64,000 bases of DNA from Magnetospirillum sp. ME-1 (GTDB taxonomy: Bacteria; Pseudomonadota; Alphaproteobacteria; Rhodospirillales; Magnetospirillaceae), in contig NZ_CP015848.1 of the NCBI RefSeq assembly GCF_002105535.1, forward strand, positions 3,328,926 to 3,392,925, given 5' to 3'. Shown in pieces: positions 40,520 to 49,207 of this stretch (position 1 is its first letter; each line of letters opens with the position of its first letter). The notes beneath the pieces were generated by a model. It was not told where the DNA came from. It did not search any database and saw only the letters and a program-made list of their open reading frames with translations. The translations under genes were made by a program, and so were the position numbers.

Positions 40520-41692
40520 ATGATCGGGTGGGTTTGCGGATTGGTGAGCGAGGGGCCGTTCCCCACGCGGCGGGTGGTTCTCTACCGGGCGATGCTGGTG
40601 GTCTGCATCGTGCTGTCCACCGCCATCGCCATCATCGACACCGTGCCCGACGCCTGGGTCGGATTCGAGAGCGCGGTAACCGCCGTCAACGGGCTGTTTC
40701 TGGCCGTATTGTCTGCCGATTACGTCATCCGGCTGCTGGCGGCCCATTCCCAGCGGGCCGAGGGCGAGTCCGGGCTGGCCGCCATCTTGCGCTATGCCCT
40801 GTCCCCCTATGGGATTTTCGACTTCCTGGCGGTGGTGCCGTTCCTGGTGGGCGAGGCCACCACCTTGCTGCCCCACGACGGCGAGACGGTGTTCGGCATC
40901 GTCCGCTTCCTGAAGCTGGCGCGCTATTCCCCCGCGCTGGAAACCCTGGGCGTGGTGGTGCTGCACGAGATGCGGCCGCTGCTGGCCTCGCTGTTCATCA
41001 TGCTGATCCTGGCCATCTCGGCCTCGACAATGCTGTACTTCGCCGAGCGCGCCGCCAACCCGGCCATGGCCAGCGTGCCGGCCGCCATGTGGTGGGCCAT
41101 CGTCACCCTGACCACGGTGGGGTTCGGCGACGTGGTGCCCATCACGGCCCTGGGCAAGCTGCTGGGCAGCGTGGTCGCCGTGCTGGGCCTGTGCATGTTC
41201 GCGCTGCCGGCCTCGATCCTGGCGTCCGGGTTCGCGGAGGAGATGAAGCGCCAGAATTTCGTCTCCACCTGGCATCTGGTGGCCAAGGTGCCCTTCTTCC
41301 AGCGCCTGCAGGCCAGCCAGATCGCCGAGATCGCCGGCCTTCTGAAACTGGCCCGCGCCATCAAGGGCGAGGTGCTGATGCGCGAGGGCGACACCGGCGA
41401 GTGCATGTACTTCATCGTCAGCGGCCAGGTGGAGGTCAAGGGCAAGGCCGGGACCTTCATCTTGAAGAACGGCGACTTCTTCGGCGAGATCGCCCTGATC
41501 GAGCGCTGCCCGCGCACCGCCACGGTCAAGGCGGTCAGCCGCTGCCAGCTCCTGATCCTCGACGCGCGGGACTTCCATAAGTTCGTCGCCCACGACCACG
41601 CTTTGCTGGAAGTGATCTGGGAAACCGCCCGCGCCCGCATGGCCCAGGCCAATCAGGTGGAAAAGAAAGAAGAAGAGAAGGAAAACGCGTGA
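40520..41692 (+). CDS. Cyclic-nucleotide-regulated six-helix potassium channel
   Basis: The protein has 390 residues from the ATG at 40520, preceded by GGGGAGG. Helices S1-S6 fill residues about 20-240, the pore has TLTTVGFGDVVP (K+ selectivity filter TVGFG), and S6 is LLGSVVAVLGLCMFALPASIL. A cyclic-nucleotide-binding domain follows (VLMREGDTGECMYFIVSGQ, NGDFFGEIALIERCPRTATV with the phosphate-binding cassette Arg-Thr-Ala). It resembles MloK1-type prokaryotic CNG channels. S4 is poor in Arg, so it is probably ligand-gated rather than voltage-gated. The end overlaps the next gene as GTGA. Confidence 0.92.
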   Translation: MIGWVCGLVSEGPFPTRRVVLYRAMLVVCIVLSTAIAIIDTVPDAWVGFESAVTAVNGLFLAVLSADYVIRLLAAHSQRAEGESGLAAILRYALSPYGIFDFLAVVPFLVGEATTLLPHDGETVFGIVRFLKLARYSPALETLGVVVLHEMRPLLASLFIMLILAISASTMLYFAERAANPAMASVPAAMWWAIVTLTTVGFGDVVPITALGKLLGSVVAVLGLCMFALPASILASGFAEEMKRQNFVSTWHLVAKVPFFQRLQASQIAEIAGLLKLARAIKGEVLMREGDTGECMYFIVSGQVEVKGKAGTFILKNGDFFGEIALIERCPRTATVKAVSRCQLLILDARDFHKFVAHDHALLEVIWETARARMAQANQVEKKEEEKENA

Positions 41693-42033
41693 GCGAGCCC
41701 AGGCTGAAGGCCAGGCTGTGGGTGCATGCCGCCATCCGCCGCTGTTCCATCCTGGCCATTCCGGCCGTCGTGGTGGCCAAGGGCGACGAGGATGCCGGGG
41801 CGGTGCTGATCAAGCTCAACCGCGGCGCCCTGGGCTGCGAAGTGTTCACCCAGGTGCGCGACGGGGCGGGCGAGGCGGCCTGGATGCGCGCCACCGGCCC
41901 CGATCCGGTGCCCGAGGACAAGGCCGATGCCTATATCCGCAAAAGCCGCGAGGTCGATTCCGATCTGTGGGTGCTGGAGGTCGAGGACCGCGAGGGCCGT
42001 GTTCCCTTCCTCGAGCGCATCTTGGCGGGCTGA
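41689..42033 (+). CDS. DUF1491 family protein
   Basis: The 114-residue protein has a GTG start overlapping the channel stop. It begins RLKARLWVHAAIRRC and contains GAVLIKLNRGALGCEVFTQ and YIRKSREVDSDLWVLEVEDREGR, the conserved pattern of the alphaproteobacterial DUF1491 family. The function is unknown. The overlap implies co-expression with the channel. Confidence 0.85.
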   Translation: MSEPRLKARLWVHAAIRRCSILAIPAVVVAKGDEDAGAVLIKLNRGALGCEVFTQVRDGAGEAAWMRATGPDPVPEDKADAYIRKSREVDSDLWVLEVEDREGRVPFLERILAG

Positions 42034-42088
42034 CCGGAAATACGCTATGAAGCGTTCTTTCCGCAATTTCCATCCAAGGACCCGTTCC

Positions 42089-42463
42089 ATGACCCGTCAG
42101 CTGATCTCTTCCGGTTCCTCGTTCGAGGACGTGGCCGGCTATTCCCGTGCCGTGCGCCAGGACCCCTGGGTGTTCGTCTCCGGCACCTCGGGCTTCAAGG
42201 ACGGCCAGATCGCCGATGGCGTGGTCGCCCAGGCCGAGCAGTGCATGGCCACCATCGCGAGTGCGCTGGAACAGGCCGGCTCGTCGCTGAAGGATGTGGT
42301 CCGGGTCAAGGCCTACATCACCGAGGCCGCCTTCTTCGAGCAGATCGCTCCGGTGCTGGGCAAGGCCTTCAAGGGCATCCGCCCGGCCAACACCACCATC
42401 GTCTGCGGCCTGGTCGATCCCCGCATGAAGGTGGAGATCGAGGTCACCGCGCTGAAGGCGTAA
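42089..42463 (+). CDS. RidA (YjgF/YER057c) family protein
   Basis: The protein has 124 residues from the ATG at 42089. It has the RidA fold with FVSGTSGFKDGQI, VVRVKAYITEAAFFEQIAPVL and ANTTIVCGLVDPRMKVEIEVTAL. The usual Arg of the imine-deaminase site (R-x-C/T-x-E near the C-terminus) is replaced: the stretch reads ANTTIVCGLVDPRMKVEIE, with R in DPRMKVEIE. RidA proteins hydrolyse reactive enamines or imines; a related role is likely but unproven. Confidence 0.88.
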   Translation: MTRQLISSGSSFEDVAGYSRAVRQDPWVFVSGTSGFKDGQIADGVVAQAEQCMATIASALEQAGSSLKDVVRVKAYITEAAFFEQIAPVLGKAFKGIRPANTTIVCGLVDPRMKVEIEVTALKA

Positions 42464-42471
42464 GCTTGGCA

Positions 42472-42576
42472 TGTCATCCCGAGCGGATGCGAGGGATCTC
42501 CGTCTGGAGCGATGGTGCCGATTCTGAAACCTCGGACCAGGACGAGATCCCTCCGCCCAAGGGCGTCGGGATGACA
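42472..42576. repeat. Palindromic dispersed element, copy C (105 bp)
   Basis: It begins TGTCATCCCGA and ends GTCGGGATGACA, with internal GGGATCTC and GAGATCCC. It lies 8 bp after the ridA-like stop and 26 bp before the SDR start. No flanking duplication is obvious. Confidence 0.88.
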
Positions 42577-42602
42577 GGTTTGTCGAAAAGGAGCTCCGCA
42601 CC

Positions 42603-43271
42603 ATGCCCACCATCCTGATCACCGGCGCCAATCGCGGCATGGGTCTGGAATTCGCCCGGCAATACGCCGCCGCCGGCTGGCGGGTTCTGGGCACGGTGCG
42701 CGATCCCATGGCGGGGCGCGCCCTGTCGGAAGCCGGGGGCGAGGTCTATGTCTGCGACGTGGCCCTTCCCGATCAGGTGGCCCGCCTCAAATCCTCGCTG
42801 GCCGGGGTGGAGTTGGACGTCCTGCTGCTCAACGCCGGCATCTATGGCGAGAACCAGGACTTCGGCGCGGTCGATCCCGCCGCCTTCATGAAGGCGGTGG
42901 CGGTCAACACCCTGGCGCCCCTGAAACTGGCCGAGGCCTTCGCCGACCGGATGACGGGGCGCAAGGTCATCGCGGCGGTTTCCTCCAAGATGGGCGCCAT
43001 GTCCGACAACACCTCGGGCGGCTCCTACGCCTACCGGGCGTCCAAGGCGGCGCTGAACATGGTGATCAAGGGGCTGGCGGTGGATCTGGCGCCCAAGGGG
43101 ATTCTTACCGTGGCCCTGTCGCCTGGCTGGGTGCGCACCGACATGGGCGGCCCCAACGCGCCGCTGGACGCCGCCGAGGCGGTGGCGGGCATGCGCAAGG
43201 TGGTGGATGCGCTGAGCAGTGAGGACAGCGGCGCCTTCATCCATTACGATGGCTCCCGCCTCAACTGGTAG
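42603..43271 (+). CDS. Short-chain dehydrogenase/reductase
   Basis: This 222-residue classical SDR has ILITGANRGMGLEFARQY (TGxxxGxG), LLLNAGIYG (NAG) and SYAYRASKAALNMV (YxxxK, with a preceding Ser in AVSSKMG). It is likely an NAD(P)H-dependent oxidoreductase; the substrate is unknown. AGGAG precedes the ATG. The last residues (AFIHYDGSRLNW) resemble YciK/CsgA-like SDRs. Confidence 0.88.
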   Translation: MPTILITGANRGMGLEFARQYAAAGWRVLGTVRDPMAGRALSEAGGEVYVCDVALPDQVARLKSSLAGVELDVLLLNAGIYGENQDFGAVDPAAFMKAVAVNTLAPLKLAEAFADRMTGRKVIAAVSSKMGAMSDNTSGGSYAYRASKAALNMVIKGLAVDLAPKGILTVALSPGWVRTDMGGPNAPLDAAEAVAGMRKVVDALSSEDSGAFIHYDGSRLNW

Positions 43272-43280
43272 GAGGGTACC

Positions 43281-43883
43281 ATGGCCGCGCCGGTGGAGTT
43301 CTATTTCGATTTCGCCTCGCCCTACGGCTTCTTCGCCGCGCAGGAGGTGGACGGGCTGGTGGCGCCCTTCGGCCGCGAGGTGGCGTGGAAGCCGATCATG
43401 ATCGGCTCGGCCTTCAAGGCGTCGGGCAACCTGCCGCTGGTCAGCCAGCCCCTGAAGGGCGAATATTCGCGCCACGACTGGGAACGGCTGGCCCGCCTGA
43501 TGGATGTGCCCTACCGCCTGCCCGACCCCTTCCCGGTGCCCGCGCTGCCTCCGTCCAGGGCCTATTGGTGGCTGGAGTCCAAGGACAAGGACCTGGCCAA
43601 GAGCTATGCCCGCGCCGTCTACCTGGCCTATTTCGCCGAGAACATGAATATCTCCAGCCTGGAGGTGGCCTGTGCCCTGGGCGTGCCGCTGGGCATCGAT
43701 CCCGACGAGATGGCCGCCGCCGCCCAGGCCCCCGAATGGAAGGCCCGCCTGAAGGACGAGACCGAGGCGGCCATCGCCAAGGGCGTGTTCGGCTCGCCGT
43801 TCTTCCTGGTGGACGGCGAAGGCTTTTGGGGCGCCGACCGTTTATGGATGGTGAGGGCGTGGCTGGAAAAGGGCGGATGGTAG
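43281..43883 (+). CDS. 2-hydroxychromene-2-carboxylate isomerase family (DsbA-fold) protein
   Basis: The 200-residue kappa-GST/DsbA-like protein starts PVEFYFDFASPYGFFAAQEV, with Ser in place of the CxxC motif, and has GVFGSPFFLVDGEGFWGADRLWMV near the end, the family hallmark. Members isomerise chromene carboxylates with glutathione in aromatic degradation, but many have other roles. It follows the SDR by 9 bp, and the two are probably one operon. Confidence 0.88.
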   Translation: MAAPVEFYFDFASPYGFFAAQEVDGLVAPFGREVAWKPIMIGSAFKASGNLPLVSQPLKGEYSRHDWERLARLMDVPYRLPDPFPVPALPPSRAYWWLESKDKDLAKSYARAVYLAYFAENMNISSLEVACALGVPLGIDPDEMAAAAQAPEWKARLKDETEAAIAKGVFGSPFFLVDGEGFWGADRLWMVRAWLEKGGW

Positions 43884-43953
43884 CCTAAATTTAGATGTAG
43901 GGTCTCGGCCCCGGGTCGAGCCATACTTGGGCAAGATTGCCTGCGGTGGTGCT

Positions 43954-43969
43954 TGGTGCCATTGTTGCC
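43954..43969 (+). promoter_or_regulatory. Possible sigma-54 promoter of flbT
   Basis: TGGTGCC-ATTG-TTGC keeps the GG (-24) and GC (-12) pair at the required 12-bp spacing. The -24 half is imperfect. It would start transcription near 43980, 16 nt before the TTG start. Sigma-54 control of flagellar genes is common in alphaproteobacteria. Confidence 0.45.
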
Positions 43970-43995
43970 GCCTTGAAAGAACGGAGTACGTTGCG

Positions 43996-44427
43996 TTGCC
44001 GCTTATCATCGATCTGAAGCCGGGCGAGAAGCTCATCATCAACGGCGCGGTGCTGGAAAATGCCAGTTCCAACACCAAGGTGCGGGTGCTGAACGACTGC
44101 TCGATCCTGCGTCAGAAGGAGATCCTGTCGGATTCCGACAGCGTGACGCCCGCGTCCCGGGTCTATTTCGCCCTGCAATGCGCCTATATCTTCCCGACCA
44201 AGCGCGGCGAGTACCTGCGCATGTTCAACCATTATCTCGACAGCTACGTGGAAGCCTGCCCCAGCGCAGGCTCCATCAAGGACGAGATCAACGAGGCGGT
44301 GGGCGAGGGGCATTACTACAAGGCGCTGAAGGCGACCCGCCACCTGCTCGAACACGAGACCAAGGTGCTCGGCTCGCTGCAGAACGCCGCCGCCGAGGAA
44401 GCCGCCGCCGTCGGCGCCGGGGACTAG
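43996..44427 (+). CDS. flbT: FlbT, flagellin mRNA regulator
   Basis: The best start is a TTG at 43996 (GGAG about 9 bp upstream), giving 143 residues beginning MPLIIDLKPGEKLIINGAVL, the conserved FlbT opening. FRNHYL-type segments (LRMFNHYLDSYVEACPS) and GHYYKALKATRHLLEHE follow. FlbT controls flagellin translation and stability in alphaproteobacteria, often with FlaF. Here flbT faces the flgL end, and a FlaF-like gene lies 18 kb away. Confidence 0.92.
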   Translation: MPLIIDLKPGEKLIINGAVLENASSNTKVRVLNDCSILRQKEILSDSDSVTPASRVYFALQCAYIFPTKRGEYLRMFNHYLDSYVEACPSAGSIKDEINEAVGEGHYYKALKATRHLLEHETKVLGSLQNAAAEEAAAVGAGD

Positions 44428-44452
44428 AATCCGGCGACGGGGCCGAACGGCC

Positions 44453-46591
44453 TTACTTCAGATAGGTCAGCAAGCTGAGATTGCGGGTCTGGGCCAGCGC
44501 CTGGTAGCTGGCTTCCAGCGCCGTCTGGTCGGACAGCAGCTTGGTCACCGCCTCGGTCTGGTCGACCTGGGCGATGTCGGCCACCCGCTTGGACAGGAAG
44601 CCGATGAACTGGTTGTGCTTCTCGTTCTTCAGCGAGATGGTCTTGCGGGTGCCGTCGATCAGGCTGGCCACCGACTTGATGTCGCCCACCTTCTCGGCGC
44701 CGAAGGGCGGCGTGCCGGCCGCCGGTGATTCCATGGCGTCGTTGATCAGGTAAAGCGCCTGGCTGATGCGCTCCTGGTGATTTTCCAGCCCGCCGGCGGT
44801 GCCGAACTGGCCCTGGGCGATCAGGCCCAGCGCCCGGATGGCCTTCTCGAAGGCGGGGTCCGAGGCATAGATGCCCACATCCACCGTGCGGTCGTTGTCG
44901 ACGCGATGCTGCAGTTGCAGGGTGTCGCCCTTGTACCAGCTGTCGGACTTGATCTTGGTGCTGGTCGAGAGATTCTCGTTGGTCAGGCTGACGCTGGCGA
45001 TCTCGAGATAGCCGCCGGTATTGTCCACCACCTTGTAGACGCCGTCATTGACGCCGGTGGTGCCCTTCATGGTGATGATGGTGCCGTTGGGCGGATAGAG
45101 ATTGCCGCCGTCATCCTTGAAGCCGGTGGGGTTGGACGAGGTGATGCGCTCGCCCAGAGTTCCGCTGGAGGCGAAGTCCAGCGACCCGAAATGGTTGGAA
45201 TTGCGGGTCACCGTGGTGGCGGTGTTGGGGTCGTAGAACGTCATGGTGAAGTCGCTGCGCCCGGTCTGGGGCAGCAGCTGGGACACCCGCGCCCCTTCCG
45301 GGTTGAGCACGAAGGACACCGAGGTGGCGGTGGCGTTGGTCACCGTGAAGGTGCCGTTGTGGCTGCTGGTGCCGCCCAGCGACAGCTGGTCGCCGATATT
45401 GACGCCGGCGAAGTCCACCGTCGCGCCGGTGGCCGCCGTCAGGGTCACCGTGGTCTGGCCGGTGGCCGCCGAGGCGGTGGTGGTGAAGTTGAGGGTGCCG
45501 GCGGTGGCGGGGCTGGCCAGGGCGCCGCCGTTGACGCCGAACTTGAGACTGGTCGAGGCCACCGCCTCTTCCTTGGCGGGGTCGAAATTGGTCTTGAAGT
45601 TGACCACGCCGTTCTTGTTGCTGACCACCTCGTAGGCGCCTTCGTAGCCGGTGGTGGCCGCGCCGTTGGTCAGCTGCGGGCCGATGGTGAACTTGGTGCC
45701 CACGGTCAGTCCGGCCAGCGAGCCGGCCGTGTCGGCGGTCATGTTCATGGTGCCGTCGGCGGCGAAGGTGAAGTTCAGCTGCGAGGTGGCGGTGTCCAGG
45801 ATGGTGCTGGGGGTGGCGCCGTAGCTGATGACGTTGGTGGTGGTGCTGCCCTCGGCCAGCGGATTGCCGGCCACGTCGCACATGGCCTTGGACTTGATGG
45901 TGAAGTCGCCGTTGTTGGCGGGCGTGACGGCACTGTCGGAAACGGTGATGCGCGAGCCCGAATAGACCGATTTGAAGGCGTCCGAGCGCGCCGGGATGAT
46001 CACGCCGCTGGCCGACTTGAAGCTCATGGCGGTGGCTTCGAGGTTGGTGATGGACAGGTCCTGGAGGTCGGCGTTGCGGGTGGTGGAGAAGGTGTTGATC
46101 GAGCCGTCGTACAGGGACTGGAACTGGGTCAGGCTGGAGGCGGGGATCTGGACCGGCACATCGCTTACCCGGCCGCCCGAGAACAGGTACTGGCCGTTGA
46201 CGTTGGTGGCGAGGTCGGCCTGCATGCTCTGCAGCGCCTCGAAGGCGGTCTTCTGGATGCTCTTGATGTTCAGTTCGCTCTTCGGGTTGTTCTGGCGAAA
46301 CGAGATGAGCGAATCGCGGAAGACGGTCAGCGTCTTCTTGACCCCGGAAATGGCGGTGGTGGCCGCTTCCAGCTTGGTGCTCCACACGTCGTTGTTGTCG
46401 ACGAAGCGCTTGGCGATGGCCTGTTCGTTCTCGAAGTTGATGACCGTGTTGGCCCCCGAGGCGATGCCGTCGTAGGACTGCGACTTCAGCTTGGTGGTCA
46501 CCTGAATCTGCTCGGACTGAATCCGGGTCTGGATATCGAGGATCCGGTTGACGTAGGCGGTGTTGGCGCCAAGCGTGCCGATGCGGGTCAT
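44453..46591 (-). CDS. flgL: FlgL, hook-filament junction protein, enlarged
   Basis: The 712-residue flagellin-like protein has an N-terminal helical part (TRIGTLGANTAYVNRILDIQTRI ... VNGQYLFSGGRVSDVPV; the motif QYLFSGG is typical) and a C-terminal helical part (ALYLINDAMESP ... SYQALAQTRNLSLLTYLK). About 350 Thr/Ser/Gly/Ala-rich residues between them form an extra surface domain, making it about twice the length of enterobacterial FlgL. It is exported and caps the hook-filament junction with FlgK, encoded 12 bp upstream. Confidence 0.88.
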   Translation of the reverse strand: MTRIGTLGANTAYVNRILDIQTRIQSEQIQVTTKLKSQSYDGIASGANTVINFENEQAIAKRFVDNNDVWSTKLEAATTAISGVKKTLTVFRDSLISFRQNNPKSELNIKSIQKTAFEALQSMQADLATNVNGQYLFSGGRVSDVPVQIPASSLTQFQSLYDGSINTFSTTRNADLQDLSITNLEATAMSFKSASGVIIPARSDAFKSVYSGSRITVSDSAVTPANNGDFTIKSKAMCDVAGNPLAEGSTTTNVISYGATPSTILDTATSQLNFTFAADGTMNMTADTAGSLAGLTVGTKFTIGPQLTNGAATTGYEGAYEVVSNKNGVVNFKTNFDPAKEEAVASTSLKFGVNGGALASPATAGTLNFTTTASAATGQTTVTLTAATGATVDFAGVNIGDQLSLGGTSSHNGTFTVTNATATSVSFVLNPEGARVSQLLPQTGRSDFTMTFYDPNTATTVTRNSNHFGSLDFASSGTLGERITSSNPTGFKDDGGNLYPPNGTIITMKGTTGVNDGVYKVVDNTGGYLEIASVSLTNENLSTSTKIKSDSWYKGDTLQLQHRVDNDRTVDVGIYASDPAFEKAIRALGLIAQGQFGTAGGLENHQERISQALYLINDAMESPAAGTPPFGAEKVGDIKSVASLIDGTRKTISLKNEKHNQFIGFLSKRVADIAQVDQTEAVTKLLSDQTALEASYQALAQTRNLSLLTYLK

Positions 46592-46603
46592 GATCGGCCT
46601 CCC

Positions 46604-49180
46604 TTACTTCACGATATTGACGAGGACATCCAGCATTTCCTGCAGCGTCGAGATGACCTTGGCCGACGCCGAATAGGCCTGCTGGAAGTTGATCATATTG
46701 GAGACCTCTTCGTCCAGGTTCACGCCGCTGGTGGAGGCGTACTGGGAATTGAGCGCCTGGCCGAGCGTGGTCTGGTAGTCCAGCCGGTCCTTGGAATGGG
46801 CGGCGTCGGTGGAGACCTGGGCGATGGAGGCGGCGGCGTGCTCGGCGAAGCTGTAGCTGCCGGCGTACAGGCTGCCCGCCGTCGCCATCTGGGTCTTGGT
46901 CGACATGGCGTCGCCCAGCGCCAGGGCGGTGGTGTTGTCGCCCTCGGACAGGAAATATTTGCCGAGATCCGTGTTGTACTGCATGGCGCCGCGGCTGACC
47001 TTGGCCGGCGAGCCCTGGATGTCGGTGCGCACCTCCAGGACGCCCGACTTGCGGGTCGAGGCGGTATGCATGTTCAGCTCGGTGATGAAGCTGCCGGCGG
47101 GCGTCAGGGTGTCGGGAGTGGCGCCCAGATAGAGCTCGCGGTCCGAGGTCTGGCGGATGCGCAGGCGATAGCCCGAGCCTTCGGGAATCACCGAGGCTTC
47201 CACCAGCTGGGATTGCTGGAACCCCAGATAGGACTTCATGTCGGAGGTGCCGATGGTGCCGCCGACCACGTTGATTTCCAGCGGAACGCCGCGGCTGTCC
47301 CAGACCCGCAGGCGGTAGGCGTTGGGGCCTTCCTGCACGGCCGCCGCCCGGGCCGAGGTGTTCTGCGCGTTGATGGCGTCGGCGATGTCCTTCAGCGACA
47401 TGGCCCCCGCCGCCAGCGAGATCTGGGTCACCGTGCCGTTGCTGTCGGTGAAGGACAGGCTGGTCGACGAGGTGGTGGTCAGGGTCGAGGTGGACAGGGT
47501 GGCGGATTCGTTGGTCTGGGTCTGGGCGTTGATCTTCTTGGCGATGTCGTACAGCGACGAGCCGGCCGACATGGCGATGGTGTTGCCGATCTTGCCGGTG
47601 GGGTCCAGCAGGGTGAAGCTGCGCGCCGTCGACAGGGTGAAGTCCTTGGACACCACGTCGGAATCGACGATGGAATTGGGCACCTTGGCGGTGAAGAAGT
47701 CGTTCAGGCCGAAGAAGTTGGCGAAGCCCGCCACCTGCTTGTCGGCCTTGTTGTCGCCGTCCACGTCGAAATTGATGCGGGCATCGGTGGTGGCCGACCC
47801 GGCGGCGGTGGCCTTCTGGTCGCGGAAGGCCAGCGACACCGCCGGCACGCCGGTGTCGAGCACCAGGGTGCCGGTGTCGATGGAGGCGCTGGCCGAACTC
47901 ATCACGTTGCCCTGATAGCTCTGCTGGCGCATCCAGCTTTGGATCTTGGCCGCCACGTCGGTCATCTTGACGCCCGGCGTGGAGGCGGAATCGGACATGT
48001 CCAGCGCGGTGGCGCCGCCGGCGGCGTCGGTATAGCTGGTGCTGCTCATGATGGTGCGGATGGTGGTCGAGGCCACCTGATTGCCGTCGGTGTCGAACAG
48101 GGCGATGGTGGTGTCGTCGTTGCCGGAAAACCAGATGCGCTGGGGGTTCGATCCGTTCAGCGTCGGATTGTTGGGGTCCACCAGCTGGCGGGTGCCGACC
48201 ATCTTGGAATTCTGGGTGGGGAAGATGGTGCCGCGGTTATGGACCTGGTTGACGGTGTCCTTCAGCTTGGCGGCCACCTCGTCCATCTGGGCCTGAAGGT
48301 TGGGGATGACGGTGTCGCGCAGGTCGAGCAGGGCGCGCAGCTGGCCGTCATTGATGTCTTCGCCGATATCGGTGGAGTCGCTGGTGCTGACGGTCAGCTT
48401 GTTGAAGTTGCCGCCCGCGGCGGTCATCCAGGAATCGGTGATGGTGGTGGCCACGTGGGTGAGGGTGGCGGGACCTTTGTCCACCAGGGTCTTGCCGGTC
48501 TTGGTGAAGACGCCGACCGATCCGTCCCCGCGTTCGAAATACTGGACGTCCATGTACTTGGACAGGGTGGTCAGCGCGTTGTCGCGCTTGTCCTGCAGGT
48601 CGCCGATATCGCCGCCGATGGCGTTGTTGCGGACGATCTTCTGGTTGAGGTCGAAGATGTCCTCCAGCTGCTTGTTGACCAGCCCCGTGGTGTCCTGGAT
48701 GGCCCGGTCGGCCTCCAGGCGCAGGTTCTGCATGTGGTAGGTCATCTCGTTGAACTGGGTGGTCATGTCCTTGGCGGTCTGGACGGTCGCCTGCTGGAAG
48801 GCCGGGGTGTTGACCTGGGTGGCCAGGGTCTCGAACGAGGCCTGCATCTGCTGGATCTGGTGGGAGATGGAGGTGGAGCTGCCCACCGTGCCGAACAGGT
48901 CCTCGAGGCGGGGATAATAGGTATGGGTGACGTCCAGCGCGCCCTGGGTCGAGGTCTGGCGGCGGATGTCGCGCATCAGCCCTTCGTCCACGTTGCGGGT
49001 CAGCGCGCCTTGCTGCACGCCGGCGCCGATGCCGTTGACCACCCGGGATTCCGGGGTCATCTGCTTGCGGACATAGCCCTTGGTGTTGACGTTGACCACG
49101 TTCTGGGAAATGACGTCCAGGCCCTTCTGATTGGTCAGAAGTCCGGAAAGCGCCGAATTGAGTCCGAGGGTCAGCGACAT
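46604..49180 (-). CDS. flgK: FlgK, hook-associated protein 1, enlarged
   Basis: The 858-residue protein starts LTLGLNSALSGLLTNQKGLDVISQNVVNVNTKGYVRK, the rod/hook N-terminal motif, and ends with GVNLDEEVSNMINFQQAYSASAKVISTLQEMLDVLVNIVK, the FlgK C-terminus. The middle is expanded and rich in Thr, Ser and Asp. It joins hook and filament. It is followed by flgL and preceded by a likely chaperone gene. Confidence 0.95.
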   Translation of the reverse strand: MSLTLGLNSALSGLLTNQKGLDVISQNVVNVNTKGYVRKQMTPESRVVNGIGAGVQQGALTRNVDEGLMRDIRRQTSTQGALDVTHTYYPRLEDLFGTVGSSTSISHQIQQMQASFETLATQVNTPAFQQATVQTAKDMTTQFNEMTYHMQNLRLEADRAIQDTTGLVNKQLEDIFDLNQKIVRNNAIGGDIGDLQDKRDNALTTLSKYMDVQYFERGDGSVGVFTKTGKTLVDKGPATLTHVATTITDSWMTAAGGNFNKLTVSTSDSTDIGEDINDGQLRALLDLRDTVIPNLQAQMDEVAAKLKDTVNQVHNRGTIFPTQNSKMVGTRQLVDPNNPTLNGSNPQRIWFSGNDDTTIALFDTDGNQVASTTIRTIMSSTSYTDAAGGATALDMSDSASTPGVKMTDVAAKIQSWMRQQSYQGNVMSSASASIDTGTLVLDTGVPAVSLAFRDQKATAAGSATTDARINFDVDGDNKADKQVAGFANFFGLNDFFTAKVPNSIVDSDVVSKDFTLSTARSFTLLDPTGKIGNTIAMSAGSSLYDIAKKINAQTQTNESATLSTSTLTTTSSTSLSFTDSNGTVTQISLAAGAMSLKDIADAINAQNTSARAAAVQEGPNAYRLRVWDSRGVPLEINVVGGTIGTSDMKSYLGFQQSQLVEASVIPEGSGYRLRIRQTSDRELYLGATPDTLTPAGSFITELNMHTASTRKSGVLEVRTDIQGSPAKVSRGAMQYNTDLGKYFLSEGDNTTALALGDAMSTKTQMATAGSLYAGSYSFAEHAAASIAQVSTDAAHSKDRLDYQTTLGQALNSQYASTSGVNLDEEVSNMINFQQAYSASAKVISTLQEMLDVLVNIVK

Positions 49181-49207
49181 GATTTCTCTTCCCCGCCTGG
49201 TGAGGCG

